Under the pieces are notes generated by a model. That model worked only from the letters and a program-made list of their open reading frames with translations. It searched no databases and was not told the DNA's origin. Below, in pieces: positions 14,246 to 17,536 of a stretch of DNA of 17,536 bases; within the stretch, counting starts at the first letter, position 1, and every line of letters begins with the position of its first letter. The stretch lies in assembly GCA_030146285.1 (NCBI GenBank), contig JASLBZ010000103.1, positions 1-17,536 of the forward strand, in the 5' to 3' direction. Source of the stretch: Neisseriaceae bacterium (lineage in GTDB: Bacteria > Pseudomonadota > Gammaproteobacteria > Burkholderiales > Neisseriaceae). The translations under genes were made by a program, and so were the position numbers.

Positions 14246-16036
14246 ATGGGTTATCGTGCACCTGTTAATGAATTGCGTTTTGCCCTAGAAACCCACGGTC
14301 GTTTGGCTGAAGTGTTGGCCTTGCCAAGTGCTGCAGGATTGGATGATGAAACCGTTGTTGCTATTTTAGAAGAAGCATCCAAATTTGCCGAGCAGGTTTT
14401 GGCACCGACTAACCGCGTTGGGGATACCCATGGCGCACGCTTGGTAGATGGTAAAGTGGTTTGTGACGAAGCCATTGCCAATGCTTTTTATCAATACCGC
14501 GATGCAGGTTGGTTTGGTTTGCGCGCTCCCATGGAATATGATGGACAAGGCTTGCCTGCCACGGTTGCCGCAGCTTGCGAAGAAATGTGGTGTTCAGCGA
14601 ACTTGGCATTCTCATTGCTACCCATGTTGACCTTAGGCGCTTTAGAAGCCATTAACCACCATGCCAGCGATGAATTAAAACAAAAATTTCTTCCGAATAT
14701 GTCCAGCGGCTTGTGGTCAGGCACCATGAACCTAACAGAGCCTCAAGCGGGTACGGATTTGGGTCAGGTTTCCAGTAAAGCAGTCCCCAATGGCGATGGC
14801 ACTTATGCCATTACCGGTCAGAAAATCTTCATCACTTGGGGTGACCAAGAGTTAACCGAAAATGTGATTCACTTGGTTTTGGCAAGATTGCCAGATGCCC
14901 TTCCTGGTGTGAAAGGCATTTCTCTTTTTATCGTACCAAAATATGTGGTGGATGATGCAGGTGCTTGTACTGAACACAATGGCGCATATGCGGTTTCGTT
15001 AGAACACAAAATGGGCATTCATGCCAGCCCGACTTGCGTGATGCAATTTGATGGGGCACAGGGTTACTTGGTGGGCGAGGCAGGCAAAGGCTTATCTTAT
15101 ATGTTTACCATGATGAACCATGCGCGCTTAGGCGTAGGTATTGAAGGCCATGCGGTGGCTGAAAGCGCTTACCAGCATGCATTGGCTTATGCCAATGAAC
15201 GGGTCCAAAGCCGAGATTTGGTTGGCAATAGCAAAGAGCCTGTGACCATTATTCACCATCCTGATGTGCGCCGAATGCTCTTGGTTCAAAAAGCAACGTT
15301 ATCTGCACAGCGTGCCTTGTATTTATTGGCAGGTAGCATGTTAGATAAAGCAGTTAACCACCCAAGCACTGGCGCCAAACAAGAAGCCCAAGCAGTTTTG
15401 GATTTCTTGATTCCCATTGTCAAAGCGTGGAGCACTGAAAATGGCACCACGTTGACCAATATGGCCATGCAAGTATTCGGCGGCATGGGTTATGTGGAAG
15501 AAACAGGCGCAGCACAGTTTGTGCGTGATGTTCGCATTACCCAAATCTACGAAGGCACCAATGGTGTACAAGCTTTGGATTTGATTGGCCGCAAAACAGC
15601 AGCCAATGGTGGCTTGGTGGCCAAAGGGTTATTGCTAGAAGGTCATGGTATTGCTCGCAAACTAGAAGCCGTGAATAAAACACTGAGCATGAAATTGATT
15701 GAAGCTTTAACTTTGGCAGAAAAAGTCGTGGATTATATTGTTGCTGAGTTTGCAGCAGGTAGACCAGATGAAGCCGCCGTAGGCAGTTTGCCGTACTTGA
15801 TGCAAATGGGCACAACAATTGGTGCTGTCGAGATGGCGCGTGCTTACTTAGCGAGCCATGAAGCCTTGCAAGACGTGGACAATGCCATGTTGCCAGAAGC
15901 TTTTTATGAAGCCAAAAAACGCCAAGTGGATGTGTATTTTGATTATGTATTGCCTCATATTCACACCTATGCTTTACAAACCTTAAAAGGGGCAAGCAGC
16001 ATTTTAAATGTGCCATTTTCGGATTATGATTTGTAA
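14246..16036 (+). CDS. Long acyl-CoA dehydrogenase with C-terminal domain (DmdC-like)
   Basis: FAD-dependent enzyme that forms a trans-2,3 double bond in an acyl-CoA and passes electrons to ETF. The 596 aa fit the long subfamily that includes 3-methylmercaptopropionyl-CoA dehydrogenase (DmdC), which carries an extra C-terminal helical domain (here after about residue 460). Visible are the N-terminal helical domain, the FAD-binding strand NLTEPQAGTDLG (162-173) with TGQKIFITWGDQ, the middle-domain HKMGIHASPTCVMQFD, QVFGGMGYVEE, and YEGTNGVQALDL with the catalytic base expected at Glu436. Family membership is firm, but substrate (short, branched or sulfur-containing acyl-CoA) cannot be told. 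Its own promoter, strong SD and terminator make it a single-gene unit. No other beta-oxidation gene is adjacent. Confidence 0.92.
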   Translation: MGYRAPVNELRFALETHGRLAEVLALPSAAGLDDETVVAILEEASKFAEQVLAPTNRVGDTHGARLVDGKVVCDEAIANAFYQYRDAGWFGLRAPMEYDGQGLPATVAAACEEMWCSANLAFSLLPMLTLGALEAINHHASDELKQKFLPNMSSGLWSGTMNLTEPQAGTDLGQVSSKAVPNGDGTYAITGQKIFITWGDQELTENVIHLVLARLPDALPGVKGISLFIVPKYVVDDAGACTEHNGAYAVSLEHKMGIHASPTCVMQFDGAQGYLVGEAGKGLSYMFTMMNHARLGVGIEGHAVAESAYQHALAYANERVQSRDLVGNSKEPVTIIHHPDVRRMLLVQKATLSAQRALYLLAGSMLDKAVNHPSTGAKQEAQAVLDFLIPIVKAWSTENGTTLTNMAMQVFGGMGYVEETGAAQFVRDVRITQIYEGTNGVQALDLIGRKTAANGGLVAKGLLLEGHGIARKLEAVNKTLSMKLIEALTLAEKVVDYIVAEFAAGRPDEAAVGSLPYLMQMGTTIGAVEMARAYLASHEALQDVDNAMLPEAFYEAKKRQVDVYFDYVLPHIHTYALQTLKGASSILNVPFSDYDL

Positions 16037-16047
16037 TTGATCTTTTC

Positions 16048-16075
16048 AAAAAGCTGCCTTAGGGCAGCTTTTTTT
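16048..16075 (+). terminator. Terminator after the acyl-CoA dehydrogenase gene
   Basis: AAAAAGCTGCC (16048-16058) pairs with GGCAGCTTTTT (16063-16073) around the loop TTAG, with seven T in all. It begins 11 nt after the stop. Its right arm and T run are identical over 16 nt to those of the rsfS terminator (7366-7381). Confidence 0.9.
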
Positions 16076-16077
16076 AT

Positions 16078-16474
16078 GCATGTCAGTGTGGCTTATGGTT
16101 ATGGCTGTTTGATTCACATGAATAGGCGCGAAGGCTTTTTCAGGATGCTTGACTGTTGGTGCAAGGTAATATGGTTTATTGCAATGCAAAAAAACAGGCC
16201 ATTTCAAAACTTAATTTATTGTTAATAAATCTGATTCAATCTAGACAAAGCAGATGCCTATTCACTGACAGGTGATTTTGGTTGATTAATTGCAAGCTAA
16301 ATACCCAGATTCAACTCACAACTTATGTTGAATTTATCAATTCATTTTTGTCTTTATCTGCCTAGTATTGTTGCACTGACAGACAAAAAAACATGCGCTG
16401 TGTGCAAAGTAAGAAAATACAAAACTGCAATACTGCATCTGTCTTTGACAAATAAAATAACAAAGGAGAGAAAG
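16078..16474. other. Non-coding region of about 400 bp before the hydantoinase gene
   Basis: No supported gene lies here; short open frames lack ribosome-binding sites and family features. The left part (16081-16200) shows nothing recognisable apart from a weak DUS-like match, TTCAGGATGCTT at 16139-16150 (minus strand, 10 of 12). The right part is AT-rich and holds several small dyads and a repeated CACTGACAG (16263-16271 and 16374-16382). TTGACA at 16445-16450 is a perfect -35 hexamer, but the matching -10 position would fall on the SD, so I do not call a promoter. Confidence 0.6.
16214..16333. promoter_or_regulatory. Operator-like dyads upstream of the hydantoinase B gene
   Basis: ATTCAAC (16309-16315) and GTTGAAT (16327-16333) are exact inverted repeats 11 bp apart. 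ATTTATT (16214-16220) and AATAAAT (16224-16230) form a second dyad. Near copies of the first half-site occur at 16234-16240 (ATTCAAT) and 16281-16287 (GTTGATT). This suggests binding of a dimeric regulator, but none is encoded nearby and function is inferred. Confidence 0.3.
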
Positions 16475-17536
16475 ATGCAGCATAACCATGAAGGCATTGA
16501 TCCGATTACCTTATCGGTTGTTCGGGGTGCTTTGGAGACGGCGCAGCGGGAGATGACGCTCACCTTAGAAAAAACAGGTCGCTCCAGTGTTTTTAACTTG
16601 GCGCATGATTACAGCAATGCTTTATTCGACCATTTGCCAGAAATGATTTTACAAGGGCAGGATATCCCGATTCATCTTGGCTCTTTAATGCCTGCGATGA
16701 AGGCCGTTGCCGAATATTTCGGTGACGACGTGCATGAAGGCGATGTGTTTTATCACAATGACCCCGTTTATCAAGGCAGTCACATCTTGGATTGCTGCAT
16801 GTACAAACCTGTCTTTTACCAAGGTGAGCTGGTGTTTTGGGCTGTGTGCAAAGGCCATTTAACTGATATTGGTGGTCCTGTGCCAGCAGGCTATAACCCA
16901 GATGCCAAAGATTTGTATGCAGAAGGCTTGCGTATTCCACCTGTGAAGCTGTGGGACAAAGGCAAGCGCCGAGAAGACGTGATTAATCTTTTGATGTGCA
17001 ATATGCGCTCGCGCCGCAACCAAGAAGGTGATTTGAATGCACAGTTTGGTGCATGCCGTGTCGGAGAGCGCAATTTAATTGCGTTGCTTGATAAGTATGG
17101 CGTGAAAACCGTTCAGGCTGCCATTGCAGAATTAAAAGACATGGCCGATCACCATATGCGCAAATTGATTTCAGAGATTCCGGATGGCCAATACCATGGT
17201 GAAGCCATGTTAGAAGATTCCGGTCATGGTTTTGGTGAAATGCTGATTACTGCAGACATCACGATTACTGGGGACCATGTGCATATTGAAATCAACAGTC
17301 CGCCTCAAATTCCTTACTTTATTAACTCATATGCGGGCAATTCCATGTCAGGCGTGTATTTAGGCTTGATGATGTTTGCCCAAGTGCCACCGCCTTATAA
17401 CGCGGGTTTATACCGTTGTGTGAGCGTGGGTTTGGGTCAGAAAGGGACTTTATGCAATGCCCAAGAGCCAGCACCTCACGTGAACTGTACCACCACGCCG
17501 ATGGAAACCTTAACCGATGCCGTACGCAAAGCATTT
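16475..17536 (+). CDS. Hydantoinase B/oxoprolinase-family protein, 5' part (runs off the window)
   Basis: The first 354 codons of a protein whose family is usually 500-600 aa or more. The N-terminal DPITLSVVRGALETAQREM, the DYSNALFD segment, IPIHLGSL, GDVFYHNDPVYQGSHILDCCM, CKGHLTDIGG, and the later EGLRIPPVKLW and NMRSRRNQEGDLNAQ are hallmarks of HyuB-type proteins. They are found in N-methylhydantoinase, 5-oxoprolinase, and acetone or acetophenone carboxylase subunits. Such proteins usually act with a HyuA-type ATPase subunit, which is not upstream here and may lie beyond the window. The reaction is therefore open: ATP-dependent ring hydrolysis or ketone carboxylation. ATG 16475 follows a strong SD AAAGGAG (16462-16468) by 6 nt. 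The frame is open to the last base. Confidence 0.88.
   Translation, partial: MQHNHEGIDPITLSVVRGALETAQREMTLTLEKTGRSSVFNLAHDYSNALFDHLPEMILQGQDIPIHLGSLMPAMKAVAEYFGDDVHEGDVFYHNDPVYQGSHILDCCMYKPVFYQGELVFWAVCKGHLTDIGGPVPAGYNPDAKDLYAEGLRIPPVKLWDKGKRREDVINLLMCNMRSRRNQEGDLNAQFGACRVGERNLIALLDKYGVKTVQAAIAELKDMADHHMRKLISEIPDGQYHGEAMLEDSGHGFGEMLITADITITGDHVHIEINSPPQIPYFINSYAGNSMSGVYLGLMMFAQVPPPYNAGLYRCVSVGLGQKGTLCNAQEPAPHVNCTTTPMETLTDAVRKAF
17112..17123 (-). repeat. DUS-like 12-mer, Kingella-type core, minus strand
   Basis: Read on the minus strand this is TGGCAGCCTGAA, identical to the copy at 9963-9974 and 11 of 12 to AG-kingDUS. It lies within the hydantoinase B-like gene. Confidence 0.45.

Noticed and set aside
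15537..16049. 170-codon minus-strand open frame inside the acyl-CoA dehydrogenase gene
   Set aside because: The composition (many His, Leu, Cys, Arg) is typical of an antisense shadow, and the sense frame is a well-conserved enzyme.
16037..16225. 62-codon plus-strand open frame after the acyl-CoA dehydrogenase gene
   Set aside because: It begins at the upstream stop codon, reads through the terminator hairpin, has no SD and shows no recognisable features.
16393..16455. 20-codon open frame just before the hydantoinase gene, possibly a leader peptide
   Set aside because: There is no ribosome-binding site, no run of regulatory codons and no attenuator hairpin after it.
16445..16473. Consensus TTGACA as the -35 box of the hydantoinase gene
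   Set aside because: The -10 position would fall on the SD and start codon region, and no TATAAT-like hexamer is there.
16593..16940. 115-codon minus-strand open frame in the hydantoinase region
   Set aside because: The plus-strand frame from 16475 is open to the window end and carries HyuB family motifs, so this is its shadow.
1..17536. Mobile elements, CRISPR arrays, toxin-antitoxin or defence genes
   Set aside because: I found no transposase, integrase, terminal inverted repeats with target duplications, regularly spaced repeats, or small toxin/antitoxin-like pairs; the kinase-like gene at 9825 has no antitoxin-like neighbour.

Overview
The window looks like a chromosomal core segment of a Neisseriaceae-type betaproteobacterium. 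The main reasons are the minC-minD-minE-oxyR order with oxyR abutting minE, the nadD-rsfS-rlmH run, an OxyR very like the neisserial protein as I remember it, and four copies of GC(A/T)GCCTGAA, the core of the Simonsiella/Kingella-type DNA uptake sequence (DUS). The DNA is AT-leaning, so a low-GC member of the family is likelier than Neisseria itself. The genus is not determined; Vitreoscilla-like is only a guess.

Layout. 1-243 holds the terminator of an upstream gene and the pgk promoter region, which has a cluster of AAAGCAAA half-sites. 244-1413 is pgk, 1489-2772 an O-antigen ligase/polymerase-family membrane protein, 2966-4030 class II fructose-bisphosphate aldolase, and 4188-5510 a purine permease (NCS2, AzgA type). 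These four are on the plus strand and each ends in its own rho-independent terminator, so they are probably separate transcription units. 5637-7329 is a tight run of beta-carbonic anhydrase, nadD and rsfS, closed by a terminator hairpin that carries a full DUS. rlmH (7395-7865) starts 16 nt after that hairpin. dxs (7944-9821) is followed after 3 nt by a small polynucleotide-kinase-like P-loop gene (9825-10223). This converges with a minus-strand Rossmann/DUF2520 gene (10305-11204), which is divergent from minC.

11289-14086 is minC-minD-minE-oxyR, ending in a 23-bp perfect hairpin. 14246-16036 is a long (596 aa) acyl-CoA dehydrogenase of the DmdC-like type with a good promoter/SD and its own terminator. 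After about 400 bp of non-coding DNA with operator-like dyads, a hydantoinase B/oxoprolinase-family gene starts at 16475 and runs off the window end.

Functionally this is mostly housekeeping: glycolysis (pgk, fba), NAD synthesis (nadD), ribosome silencing and 23S rRNA modification (rsfS, rlmH), isoprenoid precursor synthesis (dxs), division-site selection (minCDE) and peroxide sensing (oxyR). Purine uptake, CO2/bicarbonate exchange, acyl-CoA oxidation and a hydantoin/oxoproline-type amidohydrolase or carboxylase are added. I see no IS element, prophage, CRISPR array, tRNA, rRNA or toxin-antitoxin pair, and no clear new multi-gene system. The points most worth a second look are the DUS dialect and its overlap with terminators, the repeated half-sites before pgk, the dyads before fba and the hydantoinase gene, and the kinase-like gene coupled to dxs.
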